Of a stretch of DNA of 64,000 nucleotides, positions 1 to 8,766 are shown piece by piece. Numbering within the stretch: the stretch's first letter is position 1; every line of letters starts with the position of its first letter. Source of the DNA: UBA6623 sp965248235 (lineage in GTDB: Bacteria > Acidobacteriota > Terriglobia > Bryobacterales > UBA6623); assembly GCA_965248235.1 (NCBI GenBank), contig CBDFIU010000002.1, forward strand, positions 372,001 to 436,000, read 5' to 3'. The position numbers were made by a program, and so were the translations under genes. The notes beneath the pieces are model-generated. The model did no database searches, was not told the DNA's origin, and saw only the letters and a program-made list of their open reading frames with translations.

Positions 1-1072
1 CGACCGCCACCAGAGTTGCACAACTGTTGAGGGCGGCGGCGATGGTGCTCATCAAAGCAGCCAGCAAGCCGGCCGAGATCAATCCTTTTAGGCCGGTCGG
101 AATCAATTCCGTAATCAACGTCGGCAGCACTTGGTTGGCGTCCTCGCCGATACGGTCTTGGAACAACACATAGCCGATCGTGCCGGGCAGAACAAGGATG
201 AAGACCGGCAGCACCTTGATAAAGCCGGCGAAGAGCGGTCCGATCTGGGCGTCATGCTGGGACTTGGCGGCCAGCACGCGCTGCACGATCGTCTGGTCGG
301 TACACCAATACCAAATGCCCAGTACGGGGTATCCCAGCAACACTGAATACCACGCCAGCCCCGCCGAGTTGTCGGTGTGAAGCAGGTTAAGCTGCCCGGG
401 CTTCAAGGCGGCTTCGAATTCGGCCATCGTCGTGACGCCGTGGTCGGGCAAGGCCATGATGGCGGCGACGGTCACCGCGATCGCGCCGACGATCAAGACG
501 ACTGTCTGAATCGTTTCGGTGATGACCACGGCCTTGAGGCCGCCCATCACCGTATAGATTCCCGTAATCACCGAGATGATCAGAATCGAAGCGATCACGT
601 TGATGCCGAAAAACTGTTCGAACACCATCGCCCCGGCATACAGGCTCATACCGATGTGAATGAACAGCGCCGCCAGAATCGCCATGAAGGCCAGGAACGA
701 ACGCGACCCCGCGCTGAAACGGCGTTCCAGGAATTCCGGCAGAGTGCCGATGCGGTTGCGAAAGTAAAACGGCGCGAAGACCAGCCCCAGAATGATCAGC
801 GTGAAACCCGCCGCCAACTCGAAATTGCCCCACACAATGCCTTCGCTGTATCCCGAAGCCGCTAATCCGACGACGTGGATGGTCGAAATATTCGAGGCGA
901 AAAGAGCCGCGCCGACGGTGATCCAACCGAGCGAACGGCCGGCGAGGAAGTAGTTGTCGCCGGTCATCTTTTGATGGCGCGTGGCCAAAATGCCGACCGC
1001 CAGGATGCCCAGCATGTAGACGACGATGATGACCAGGTCGAGAAGCGGGATTTGCAGATTGGAGCTGAACAT
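1..1072 (-). CDS. Sodium:solute symporter (SSS family), C-terminus cut by window edge
   Basis: The reverse frame is open from an ATG at 1072 to the window edge, so about 357 N-terminal residues are visible. The translation begins MFSSNLQIPLLDLVIIVVYM and contains the SSS hallmarks: a first membrane helix at about residues 9-30, then NYFLAGRSLGW, a FASNIS segment in the next helix, repeated hydrophobic helices, and WYWCTDQTIVQRVLAAK near residue 285, which is typical of the sodium/glucose and sodium/sialic-acid branch. Such proteins import sugars or organic acids across the inner membrane with Na+. Substrate cannot be fixed from sequence, but the ROK kinase and GH51 gene nearby make a sugar plausible. 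About 150-200 residues are expected beyond the edge. Confidence 0.93.
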   Translation of the reverse strand, partial: MFSSNLQIPLLDLVIIVVYMLGILAVGILATRHQKMTGDNYFLAGRSLGWITVGAALFASNISTIHVVGLAASGYSEGIVWGNFELAAGFTLIILGLVFAPFYFRNRIGTLPEFLERRFSAGSRSFLAFMAILAALFIHIGMSLYAGAMVFEQFFGINVIASILIISVITGIYTVMGGLKAVVITETIQTVVLIVGAIAVTVAAIMALPDHGVTTMAEFEAALKPGQLNLLHTDNSAGLAWYSVLLGYPVLGIWYWCTDQTIVQRVLAAKSQHDAQIGPLFAGFIKVLPVFILVLPGTIGYVLFQDRIGEDANQVLPTLITELIPTGLKGLISAGLLAALMSTIAAALNSCATLVAV

Positions 1073-1517
1073 GGTTGGAGACCGTTAGGGGGCCGCCGGC
1101 GACACCGGGGAAGTGAGTCGTCTAGTGTAGCGAAATCGGCACGGACGTCGCGAACGAGCCAATGACGGAACACACTTCAGCTGCTTCGCCAGGGCGACTC
1201 GCCGCCGCCTGCCGCGTACTTTTTATGCCTACCGCGTGGCGCTGCTTGGGGTATTCCCGGCAAACGAAATCGCCCGGCTAAGACCCAAATTCGTCTTGGC
1301 CGGGTAGCGGTCTCAAGCATCCATCCCGGAAGGGATCGAAGCCGGGACCTGTTGCCCGCGAGTGGAGGAGATTGTCTGTCTACCCTTGGCGGCTTCGCCG
1401 GCGCATCATGATCAGTACCAACAGCCCGACGGCTAGAAGCCCGCAAAGAACTCTTACGATTGTGGAATCCATAGCTCTTTTGTAAACGATCCGACACCAA
1501 AATGGCAAATAGGGATT
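1073..1517. other. Intergenic spacer of about 445 bp
   Basis: This is the leader region of the symporter gene and the 3' side of the frameshifted sulfatase. I see no RNA gene or clear promoter. It holds one short membrane-peptide ORF on the minus strand, listed separately. A 114-codon reverse frame across the spacer (1177-1521) is arginine-rich, has no recognisable domain and was not accepted as a gene. Confidence 0.5.
1380..1472 (-). CDS. Possible 30-aa single-span membrane peptide
   Basis: A short reverse ORF from ATG at 1472 to TAG at 1380 reads MDSTIVRVLCGLLAVGLLVL followed by IMMRRRSRQG. That is a hydrophobic stretch of about 18 residues followed at once by a basic cluster, the layout of a one-helix membrane peptide with its C-terminus in the cytoplasm. 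A GAG-containing Shine-Dalgarno-like motif lies only 3-4 bases before the ATG, closer than usual. It could be a real small gene or chance. No family is recognised. Confidence 0.25.
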   Translation of the reverse strand: MDSTIVRVLCGLLAVGLLVLIMMRRRSRQG

Positions 1518-2884
1518 TCACCTATACGGCAAATCATTTCTCACTCGCCAGTCATCATCGACCTCGGCGAACCACTCCATGGTCAAGGCGTCGAGCCGAG
1601 ACCGCAATTCCGAGAACTCGGGCTTCTCCACCAGATTGGCCATCTGATAGGGGTCGCTTTCGTTGTCGTAGAGCACCCATGGCTGCTGCTGATGCCGCGC
1701 GTAGGTGTGGGTTTCGTGCGCACGCCGCGCCAGGCGGGAAACTGAGCGGACTCGGTTTCGGTGTAGCTTTGGAGGTAGACGGACTCGGGTTCCTCGGCGC
1801 CGGCGCCCTTGAGGTTCCCGGAGAGGTCGCGACCGGAAACAGCGTCGGGAACGGACACGCCCGCCAAGCCCAGCAATGTCGGGACGACATCGACATGCGA
1901 GAAGAGCAAGTCGGTATCACCGCCGGGCGCGATCGCGCCGGGGTAGCGGACAATGCCCGGCACGTGAATCGACTCTTCCCACGGCTTGCGCTTCAGGACC
2001 GTTCCGTGGGAGCCGAGCATGTCGCCATGGTCGGAGCTGAGCAGGATGATCGTGTTGTCGGCTTGGCCGTTTTTTTCGAGAACCTCCAGCAGCCGGCCGA
2101 TTTCGTTGTCGATGAAGGTGATGGCGGCGTAATAGCCGGCGATGTCGTCGCGGCCGGCGCGGGGCGTGTTTTCGCGCCAGTTCTCGCGCATCCTGACGAG
2201 ATCGGGGTCGTAGAGATTCATGTACTCGGGGGGCGCGACATAGGGGTCGTGGGGAGGGCCCCATTGCAGATAGAGGCAGAACGGCGACTCGTCGTTTCCG
2301 GCGTCGCCGCTGCCTTGGTTGAGGAAGTTGATCGCTTCGTCGGTGAAGAATTTCGCGGAATAGTCGTCCATGGGAATGGGCGTGGGGTCGTCGCGAAAAT
2401 AGTGCATGTTCCAATAGTCGTGACTGCAGACGTTCGCGGCCCAGAAGTCAAAGCCTTGGCGGCGCGGCCCGGGCGGAACAAAACCGGGCAGGCGGATGCC
2501 GCCCTCGAGATGCCACTTGCCCACGAAGCCGCCGCGGTAGCCGTGCGGCTCGAGCAACTCGGGCAGGCTGACGGCCTCGTCGGGGAGGGGCGCGTCGTTG
2601 ACGTCGACGCCGTGCTGGTGAGCGAATTGACCGGTGAGCAGCGTTCCGCGAGCCGGGCAACAGACCGGACAGTTGGCAATGGTATTACGGAGTAGGACGC
2701 CTTCGCTCGCGAGGCGATCGATATTGGGCGTCTGGACGTCGGGGTTGCCCATCGCGGCGATGTCTATACCGCGAAACTGATCGGGCATCAGGAAGAGAAT
2801 ATTGGGTTTTTTGGGGCCGGCACCTCGGCAGCCGGCCAGGGCCGAAGCTGCCGCGCCCGCCAAGAACTCACGGCGGCGAATCAT
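1518..2884 (-). CDS. Sulfatase, Tat/lipoprotein signal, frameshifted near the C-terminus
   Basis: Type I sulfatases hydrolyse sulfate esters using a formylglycine made from a Cys in C-x-P-x-R. Here that motif is C75-C-P-A-R79, followed by GTLLTGQ. Metal-ligand regions are also present: NILFLMPDQ near residue 28 and SSDHGDMLGSHG. The N-terminus MIRRREFLAG with a later LAGC suggests twin-arginine export and lipid attachment. After FPAWRGVRTK the frame turns into unrelated Ser/Pro/Arg-rich sequence and stops at 1583. One base to the side, the expected tail resumes as THTYARHQQQPWVLYDNES and continues through DPYQMANLVEKPEF to a TGA at 1518. One base is therefore missing in the GGGTTT run at 1709-1714. 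This is a real lesion or a base-calling error; the catalytic part is intact. Confidence 0.88.
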
Positions 2885-3031
2885 GCGCTGTAGGATGTCA
2901 CCGGCCCGCGGGTGGTGTCAAGGGTCGGGCGGGGAAACGATTGGCCGCTCGGGGTGCATTCACTGACGCGGGTATAATCGAGGGTCCCGGGCGCGCGCCG
3001 GGAGGCGGGTTCCATCGTCGGGTTCATCGTA

Positions 3032-4009
3032 ATGACCAGGGCCTCTTATCTTGTTTTTGAAACGGGCGGGACGAAGCTTGTCGCCGGCGTGGCGGGGGCG
3101 GATCGGCGGCTGATCGAGACGCGCATTCTTTATCGCGAGCCCGGGGATCGCGCGGAGCGCAGTTTAGACCGCCTGATCGAGGCAACGCGGGAACTTCGTC
3201 GAGACCACGAAAGCCAAGGGGCCTCGTTTGGCGCGATCGGCTTCGGGTTTGGCGGGACGGTTCGGCGCTCAACGCGGGAGCCGCACCTTTGCCTCCACGA
3301 AGACGGCTGGGACGGGCTGGCGGTGGTGCCAAGGCTCGAACAGGAGTTCGGGTTGCCGGTGAGCATTGAGAACGACTGCAAGGTGGCGGCGCTGGCCGAG
3401 GCCCATTTCGGGGCGGGAGAAGGGTGTCGCACGGTCTTCTACATAACGGTGGGAACCGGCGTCGGCGGCGGCATCGTGCGCGACGGCCGCATTCAAGCCT
3501 TCAGCGATCTTGGCGAGGCGGAGATCGGGCATGTGGTGGTGGCGCCGGACGGCCCGAGATGCCCGTGCGGCGGGCGGGGGTGCGTGGAGGCGGTCTGCTC
3601 GGGTCCGGGGATGGCGCAACTGGCGGCTTGGACAGCCGAACAAGACCCGGCCTTGTGGCGGGCGGGGTCGTTTGCCGGCGAGTACGACTCGGCGGGGCGG
3701 ATTTCCAGTAAGCACATCATGAACCATTGGGAAGCGGGCGACCCGTTCGCCTCGGCGGTGGTTGATCGCGCGGCGGGCTATTTGGCTCAGGCGCTGGCCG
3801 GCGCGATCAACTTGCTGAATCCCGATGTGGTGGTTGTCGGCGGCGGAATCGGCGCGGGGAATCGTGCTTTTCTGGAGAGGGTTTCGGAGAAGGTGCGACC
3901 TCTGGTGGTTTCGTATTTCCGCGAGCATTATCGGATTGTGCCGACGAGGTTGGGTGAGCAGGTGGTTAGTCAGGGGGCGGCGATCTTGGCGGCGCAGTCG
4001 GTGGAGTAG
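3032..4009 (+). CDS. ROK-family sugar kinase (fructokinase/glucokinase type)
   Basis: ROK kinases phosphorylate hexoses with ATP in the cytoplasm. The 325-residue product matches the family length. It has the phosphate-binding loop E10-TGGTK15 (Glu in the first place is usual in fructokinase-like members), catalytic Asp in IEND115, the second glycine loop GTGVGGG at 141-147, and the ROK zinc site H167 with C177-P-C179-GGRGC184. A late VVVGGGIG loop completes the ATP site. The ATG at 3032 is the only good start. It is divergent from the sulfatase and lies 110 bp upstream of the GH51 gene on the same strand, so it may phosphorylate sugar released by nearby glycan hydrolases. The actual sugar is not determined. 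Confidence 0.93.
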   Translation: MTRASYLVFETGGTKLVAGVAGADRRLIETRILYREPGDRAERSLDRLIEATRELRRDHESQGASFGAIGFGFGGTVRRSTREPHLCLHEDGWDGLAVVPRLEQEFGLPVSIENDCKVAALAEAHFGAGEGCRTVFYITVGTGVGGGIVRDGRIQAFSDLGEAEIGHVVVAPDGPRCPCGGRGCVEAVCSGPGMAQLAAWTAEQDPALWRAGSFAGEYDSAGRISSKHIMNHWEAGDPFASAVVDRAAGYLAQALAGAINLLNPDVVVVGGGIGAGNRAFLERVSEKVRPLVVSYFREHYRIVPTRLGEQVVSQGAAILAAQSVE

Positions 4010-4026
4010 CGGGGAGTGGGGGGGGG

Positions 4027-4041
4027 CCGGCTGAGAGCCGG
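4027..4041 (+). terminator. Small perfect hairpin after the ROK kinase
   Basis: CCGGCT-GAG-AGCCGG forms a 6-bp GC-rich stem with a 3-nt loop, 18 bp after the ROK stop codon, followed by the palindrome GTCGCGAC. There is no T tract, so it is at best a weak or Rho-assisted terminator or an RNA-stability hairpin before the GH51 gene. Confidence 0.3.
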
Positions 4042-4119
4042 TCGCGACCGCGGACTGGGGCGCTGCGTCGATCCAGTGCGCGGTGCTATGTTTTTGGTCA
4101 GCGAAAGGTGGTTCCACTG

Positions 4120-6270
4120 ATGAAATTTTCCACTACGGACAGAACTCTCGTTGCTTCACCGCGACCGCCGGTTCTTGCGGTTCTTCTTGTCGCCGGCGTC
4201 ATTGTTGGCGGCGGTCCGGCCGCGGCCGCCGAACCGAGGGCCACGATCCGTGTTGACGCCTCCGAACGTCTCAACGCCATCAGCCCCTTGCTCTACGGTC
4301 ACTTCGCGGAGTTCATGTTCGAGGACATCAAGGGCGGACTGTGGGCCGAGCTGCTCCAGAATCGTGGTTTCGAGATGGCCGCGCCCCCGCCGAGCGCGGC
4401 GCAGTGGTGGGATCGCTATCCCGACAATCGCAATGACGATTACGTCTTTTTCATCGGCGGCGGGGAACTAGGGCTCGCCGAGGCCGGCTATCCGGCGGCA
4501 TCTCCCAACCGGGCGCAGGTTCTCGTCACAACGCGGAACGACGTGCAAGAGCATGGTATTTACCAAGACCGTGTCCCGCTGCGCGTCGGGCTCACGTATC
4601 GCGGTTCGATTTGGCTGCGCGGGGCGGCGCTTGCGCCCGATAACCGCACGCCGCTCGACGGCCCTTTCGAGGGGCGTATCCGCGTCACCTTAGAGGAAAA
4701 CATCACGGGGGGCGAGGTCTACGCGCATCAGGATTTCAGCGGCATCAACGGGACCTGGCAACGCTTCGATTTCGAGTTGCCCATTAAGGCCGCCGACGCG
4801 CAAGCGCGGTTCACGATCCAAATCAACGGCCGGGGGGTCGTTTGGGTGGACCAGGTTTCGCTGATGCCCGGCGACGCGGAGGACGACCTGCGCTCCGACG
4901 TAATGGCGAAGATTCGCGAGCTGCGCCCGGCGTTCATTCGCTGGCCCGGCGGCAATGTCGGCCAAGACTATCACTGGATGTGGGGCGTCGGTCCGCGCGA
5001 CCGGCGGCCGACCTGGGTCAGCATGGCTTGGGACGAAGATCCGGAACCCGCCGACTTCGGGACGCTCGAGTACCTGGCGTTCTGCCGCGCGGTGGGGGCC
5101 GAGCCTAATATCGTCGTCAACGTGGAAGGCCGCGGCGTGACCGTCGCCGAAGCGGTCGCCCTGCGCGCCGAGGGCAAGGACATTTATTCGGAAAGCCGGC
5201 AGGCCACCGACCAAGACGCCGCCGCCTGGGTCGAATACGTCAACGGCCCGGCGACCTCGCCGCACGGCGCGTTGCGGGCCGCGCACGGACACCCCGAGCC
5301 TTTCGGGGTGAAGTATTGGGAAATCGGCAATGAGATTTGGGGCGACTGGGTGCGGGGCTATTCCGACGCGGCGACGTACGCGGTGAACGCCCGCCGCTAT
5401 ATCCGCGCCATGAAGGCCGTTGACCCGACGATCAAGATCATCGCCGTCGGCCACAACGACATGGAATGGAATCGCACGGTACTGCGTGAGATCGGCGACG
5501 AGATCGACATGATCTCGATCCACCACTATTACGGGCAAGACGACTCGCCCGCCGGCCGCGCCAACCTGATGTCGAAGCCGCTGTGGTTCGAGAAATTCTA
5601 CGGCCGCGTGGGGGACTTGATCAAGGAACTACAACCCGACCGGAAGATCACCGTCGCCATCAACGAATGGGCCACGACTCTTCCGTTGCCGCGGCAGAAT
5701 ACGATGCGGGCGGCGCTCTACGGAGCGCGGCTGATGAATGCTTTCGAGCGGCAGGGCGACCTGATCGAGATGAGTTCGATTTCCGATCTCGTCAACGGCT
5801 GGCCTGGGGGGATTATTCAGGCCAGCCGGCGACGGTTCTTCACAACCCCCAACTACGCCGTCATCAAGGCGTATAACGAGCATCGCGGCGACTGGCGCGT
5901 GGCGGCGGCGACCGACGTCAATGTGCTGCATCAGCCGAGCGACCCCGAACTCGGAGCCGACGTGCCCGCGCTTGATGTAACGGCTTCGGTGAGCGACGAT
6001 GGAAGCGAGTTGCAATTGAAAGTCGTGAATACGTCGTTCGATACGGATATCCCGACTGAGATTGAGATTAAGGGGAGCGGGGGGAGCTTGGCCTCCGAGG
6101 CTCGAGTCGTGACGATTCGCGGCGAGACTCTCGAAGCGTCGAACGACTTCCGTCATCCCGACGCCGTCAGCGCGCGCGAGCGAACGTTGGCGACGGCGGG
6201 CGACACGATTTCGTTCACTTTCGAAAAGCACTCGGTGACGGTGTTGATCTTGGGAGTCGCCGGACGGTAG
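4120..6270 (+). CDS. Secreted alpha-L-arabinofuranosidase, GH51
   Basis: GH51 enzymes remove arabinofuranose from arabinoxylan or arabinan by a retaining mechanism. The acid/base is E405 in IGNEIWG and the nucleophile is E516 in INEWATT; their 111-residue spacing and the surrounding FIRWPGGNVGQDYHW and ISIHHYYG motifs are characteristic. The N-terminus has a hydrophobic signal segment ending near AAAAEPRA. Residues of about 90-240 form a CBM4/9-like beta domain inserted before the barrel, and the last 90 residues form the usual beta domain. I choose ATG 4120 because GAAAGGTGG lies about 9 bases upstream; a GTG four codons earlier overlaps that ribosome site. The context of a sugar kinase and a symporter suggests plant-polysaccharide use. 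Confidence 0.93.
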   Translation: MKFSTTDRTLVASPRPPVLAVLLVAGVIVGGGPAAAAEPRATIRVDASERLNAISPLLYGHFAEFMFEDIKGGLWAELLQNRGFEMAAPPPSAAQWWDRYPDNRNDDYVFFIGGGELGLAEAGYPAASPNRAQVLVTTRNDVQEHGIYQDRVPLRVGLTYRGSIWLRGAALAPDNRTPLDGPFEGRIRVTLEENITGGEVYAHQDFSGINGTWQRFDFELPIKAADAQARFTIQINGRGVVWVDQVSLMPGDAEDDLRSDVMAKIRELRPAFIRWPGGNVGQDYHWMWGVGPRDRRPTWVSMAWDEDPEPADFGTLEYLAFCRAVGAEPNIVVNVEGRGVTVAEAVALRAEGKDIYSESRQATDQDAAAWVEYVNGPATSPHGALRAAHGHPEPFGVKYWEIGNEIWGDWVRGYSDAATYAVNARRYIRAMKAVDPTIKIIAVGHNDMEWNRTVLREIGDEIDMISIHHYYGQDDSPAGRANLMSKPLWFEKFYGRVGDLIKELQPDRKITVAINEWATTLPLPRQNTMRAALYGARLMNAFERQGDLIEMSSISDLVNGWPGGIIQASRRRFFTTPNYAVIKAYNEHRGDWRVAAATDVNVLHQPSDPELGADVPALDVTASVSDDGSELQLKVVNTSFDTDIPTEIEIKGSGGSLASEARVVTIRGETLEASNDFRHPDAVSARERTLATAGDTISFTFEKHSVTVLILGVAGR

Positions 6271-6302
6271 CGGTTTGTGTCCGAACACTTTCGCCCTTTT
6301 GC

Positions 6303-6475
6303 TAGTACTCAGACCACGTGAAAAGACACCTTTCCCCGACCTTGTTGAAAAGGCTTCGATCTGCCATTGCGGAGGAAACCACTGCCAACCAGAGCCGCAT
6401 CGCCACGCGATGCGGTCACTCAAGAATGGTGCTTTGCCGCCAAACAAACTTTTTCAAGCGGTCGTGGCACTAGGA
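6303..6475 (+). repeat. Dispersed repeat A, intact copy 1 (about 173 bp)
   Basis: The block from CAGACCACGTGAAAAGACAC to GCGGTCGTGGCACTAG is found again, about 90 percent identical, at 24757-25035, where it is interrupted by another element. Its ends carry loosely inverted CTAGTACTCAGACCACG and CGTGGCACTAG motifs, as in a non-autonomous element. It contains a perfect hairpin GCATCGC-CAC-GCGATGC. Its right end supplies the TAG stop codon of the DUF255 gene (complement of 6470-6472). Confidence 0.75.
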
Positions 6476-8587
6476 CGGCGGCGACAGTTGTTTGGCCAGG
6501 TCATCGGGATCAGTCACCGGCTGACGACAGACGAAGTCGCGGCAAACGTAGGCCGCCGGTTTGCCGTCGATCAGCGAGCGGCCTTGGAGCAGCGGCATGT
6601 TTTCGGGCGCGTCTTGGTCGGCGGGGTTGAACCGGGCGACGACTTTGTTGGGCAACCAGCGGCTGTAGACCACTTCGAGCAAGGCTTTCGTGGCGGGGTC
6701 TTCCGGCGGACCGATGACGGCGATCTCGTCGAATCCCTCGTGAAACGCTTCGACGCCAGCGAGCAGTCGTTCGTGTTGGAACGGCGTCCGCGTCGCGCCG
6801 CCTCCCGCGAAGACTCGGATGATTTGTTCGGCTTTATGGCGATCGTCGCCTTGGTCGAGCAGGATGCTTAGCTTGAGCAGATTCGCGAGCATGACGGAGT
6901 TACCCGAGGGGATCGCGCCGTCGTTGGCCGTCTTGCTGCGAACGAGCAGTTGCTCGTGATCGGAAGCCGTGAAGAAGAATCCTCCGGCGGCTTCGTCCCA
7001 GTAATATTCGACGGCGGTGTCGGCGAGCCGGCGTGCTTGCGCAAGGCGTTCCAAGTCGCCGCCGGCTTGATAAAGTTCGATCAAGCCCTCGATCAAAAAC
7101 GCATAGTCGGTGATGTAGCCGTTGAGCCGCGCGCGGCCCTTGCCGTAGGTGGCGAGCAGTCGGCCGTCGGGGCACATTGTTTCGAGAATGAAATCCGCGG
7201 CGCGCTCGGCGGCTTCGCGGTAACGGGGTTCGTCGAGCACGGCGGCGGCTTTGGCCAAGGCGGTAATCATCAGGCCGTTCCAACCCGACAAAACCTTGTC
7301 GTCGAGCCCGGGCCTGACGCGCTTCTCGCGCTCCTCGAAGAGTTTCGTCTTGGCGGCGGCGATGATTTTTTCAACTTCGGCGACGTCGAGGTTTTCGACT
7401 TTCGCGATGGTTTCCGCCGAACGCGCCCAATGAAGAATATTCTTCGGGCCGCCGGGAACATGGGCGTCGCCGGGATGCAGCCAATTGCCGACGTCGCTCG
7501 CGCCGAAATGCTCGGCGACGATCTTGCCGTCGTGCTCTCCCAATAGATCGAGCAGTTCCCGGCGCGTCCAGATATAGAACTTGCCTTCGAGGCCCTCGCT
7601 GTCGGCGTCTTCACTCGAGTAGAAGGCCCCGCCCGGATCGGTCAAATCGCGCAGCACGTAGTCGAGAATGCCGCGGGCCTTTTCCTCGAAGAGTTTCTTC
7701 AGGTCCGGGTTCCCGGTCGCCTGCCGGGCATCGAGGTAGGCGCCGGCGACGAGCCCTTGGTCGTAGAGCATTTTCTCGAAATGGGGGACCAACCATTTTC
7801 CGTCGGTCGAGTAACGGGCGATGCCGCCGCCGAGGTGGTCGTAGATGCCGCCATGGCCCATCTTTTCGAGCGTCCACTCAACGATCGATAGATACCCGTG
7901 ATGACCTGAATCGTGGTATTGGCGCAGCAGCAAATCGGCGGCGAGGCTCGGCGGAAACTTATTCGGTCCACTGGGGATGCCGCCGTGCTCGGTATCGAAA
8001 GCGCGAAAGACTTCGTCGGCCGCGACGGCAACTTGCTCGCGCGGCGGGACGTCCCCGGCCTCGCCTGCTCCGTGGATCTGTTCAAGCGCGGCGACGATTT
8101 TCCCGCTCTCGGAGACAATCTCGGGGCCGCGCTGTTTCCACGCTGCGGCGACTTGGGTCAGCACGCTCTTGAAGCCGGGTCGGCCAAACTGGTTTTCCTT
8201 GGGGAAGTACGTCCCGGCGTAGACCGGTCTCAGATCGGGCGCCAGAAAGACGCTCATGGGCCAACCGCCGTGACCGCCGGAATAGAGCATGGTGGCGCTC
8301 ATGTAGATTTCGTCGAGGTCGGGGCGTTCTTCGCGGTCGACTTTAATGGCGATGAAATCCTGATTGAGAAGCGCGGCGACCTCGAGATCCTCGAAGCTCT
8401 CATGCTCCATCACGTGGCACCAGTGGCAGGCCGCGTAGCCGATGCTGAGGAAAATCAGCTTGTTCTCGTCGCGAGCACGGGCGAGAGCCTTCTCGCCCCA
8501 GGGATGCCAGTCCACGGGATTGTGCGCGTGCTGCAACAAGTAGGGACTGGTTTCATCGATGAGCTGGTTGGTATGCTCGGGCGTCAT
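6470..8587 (-). CDS. DUF255 thioredoxin-fold / six-hairpin protein (YyaL/SPATA20 type)
   Basis: The product of 705 residues opens with an atypical thioredoxin domain (DUF255), with the conserved NPVDWHPWG and SIGYAACHWCHVMEHESF segments; the redox-type motif is C54-H-W-C57. The rest is an (alpha/alpha)6 barrel resembling N-acylglucosamine epimerases and cellobiose epimerases, with GGIYDHLGGGIARYSTDGKW and LVPHFEKMLYDQ. The exact reaction of this family is unknown. I choose ATG 8587 (MTPEHTNQLI) because AAGGA lies just upstream. An open frame extends to 8881 but runs through a repeat element and the next gene, so it is not coding there. The stop codon lies inside dispersed repeat A. Confidence 0.9.
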   Translation of the reverse strand: MTPEHTNQLIDETSPYLLQHAHNPVDWHPWGEKALARARDENKLIFLSIGYAACHWCHVMEHESFEDLEVAALLNQDFIAIKVDREERPDLDEIYMSATMLYSGGHGGWPMSVFLAPDLRPVYAGTYFPKENQFGRPGFKSVLTQVAAAWKQRGPEIVSESGKIVAALEQIHGAGEAGDVPPREQVAVAADEVFRAFDTEHGGIPSGPNKFPPSLAADLLLRQYHDSGHHGYLSIVEWTLEKMGHGGIYDHLGGGIARYSTDGKWLVPHFEKMLYDQGLVAGAYLDARQATGNPDLKKLFEEKARGILDYVLRDLTDPGGAFYSSEDADSEGLEGKFYIWTRRELLDLLGEHDGKIVAEHFGASDVGNWLHPGDAHVPGGPKNILHWARSAETIAKVENLDVAEVEKIIAAAKTKLFEEREKRVRPGLDDKVLSGWNGLMITALAKAAAVLDEPRYREAAERAADFILETMCPDGRLLATYGKGRARLNGYITDYAFLIEGLIELYQAGGDLERLAQARRLADTAVEYYWDEAAGGFFFTASDHEQLLVRSKTANDGAIPSGNSVMLANLLKLSILLDQGDDRHKAEQIIRVFAGGGATRTPFQHERLLAGVEAFHEGFDEIAVIGPPEDPATKALLEVVYSRWLPNKVVARFNPADQDAPENMPLLQGRSLIDGKPAAYVCRDFVCRQPVTDPDDLAKQLSPPS

Positions 8588-8617
8588 ATTTCCTTGGATC
8601 ATAGCAGGGGGTGCGAC

Positions 8618-8766
8618 GCGATACGCCGCGCTGACAAGGGGCCGCGAAACATTGGGGACAGTCCGCTTCGCACCGGACGAGATGGATGATTCGACGCAAC
8701 CTATTCGACCGGCGCTTTCGTAGAGTCCCCGATTTTTCACAGCCCCTTGTCGGCGCGGCGTATCGC
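8618..8766. repeat. REP/MITE-like palindrome R1 with 25-bp inverted arms
   Basis: Left arm 8618-8642 and right arm 8742-8766 are inverted repeats of 25 bp with one mismatch (left arm begins GCGATACGCCGCGCTGACAA). Inside are the family ends GGGGCCGCGAAACATTGGGG and its partner near GATTTTTCACAGCCCC. The element fills the whole gap between the FAD-oxidoreductase stop codon (8767) and the DUF255 start region, so any read-through transcript would fold it into a very stable hairpin. Confidence 0.85.

Noticed and set aside
1177..1521. 114-codon reverse ORF between the symporter and sulfatase
   Set aside because: Arginine/proline-rich with no domain or ribosome site; overlaps the true end of the frameshifted sulfatase.
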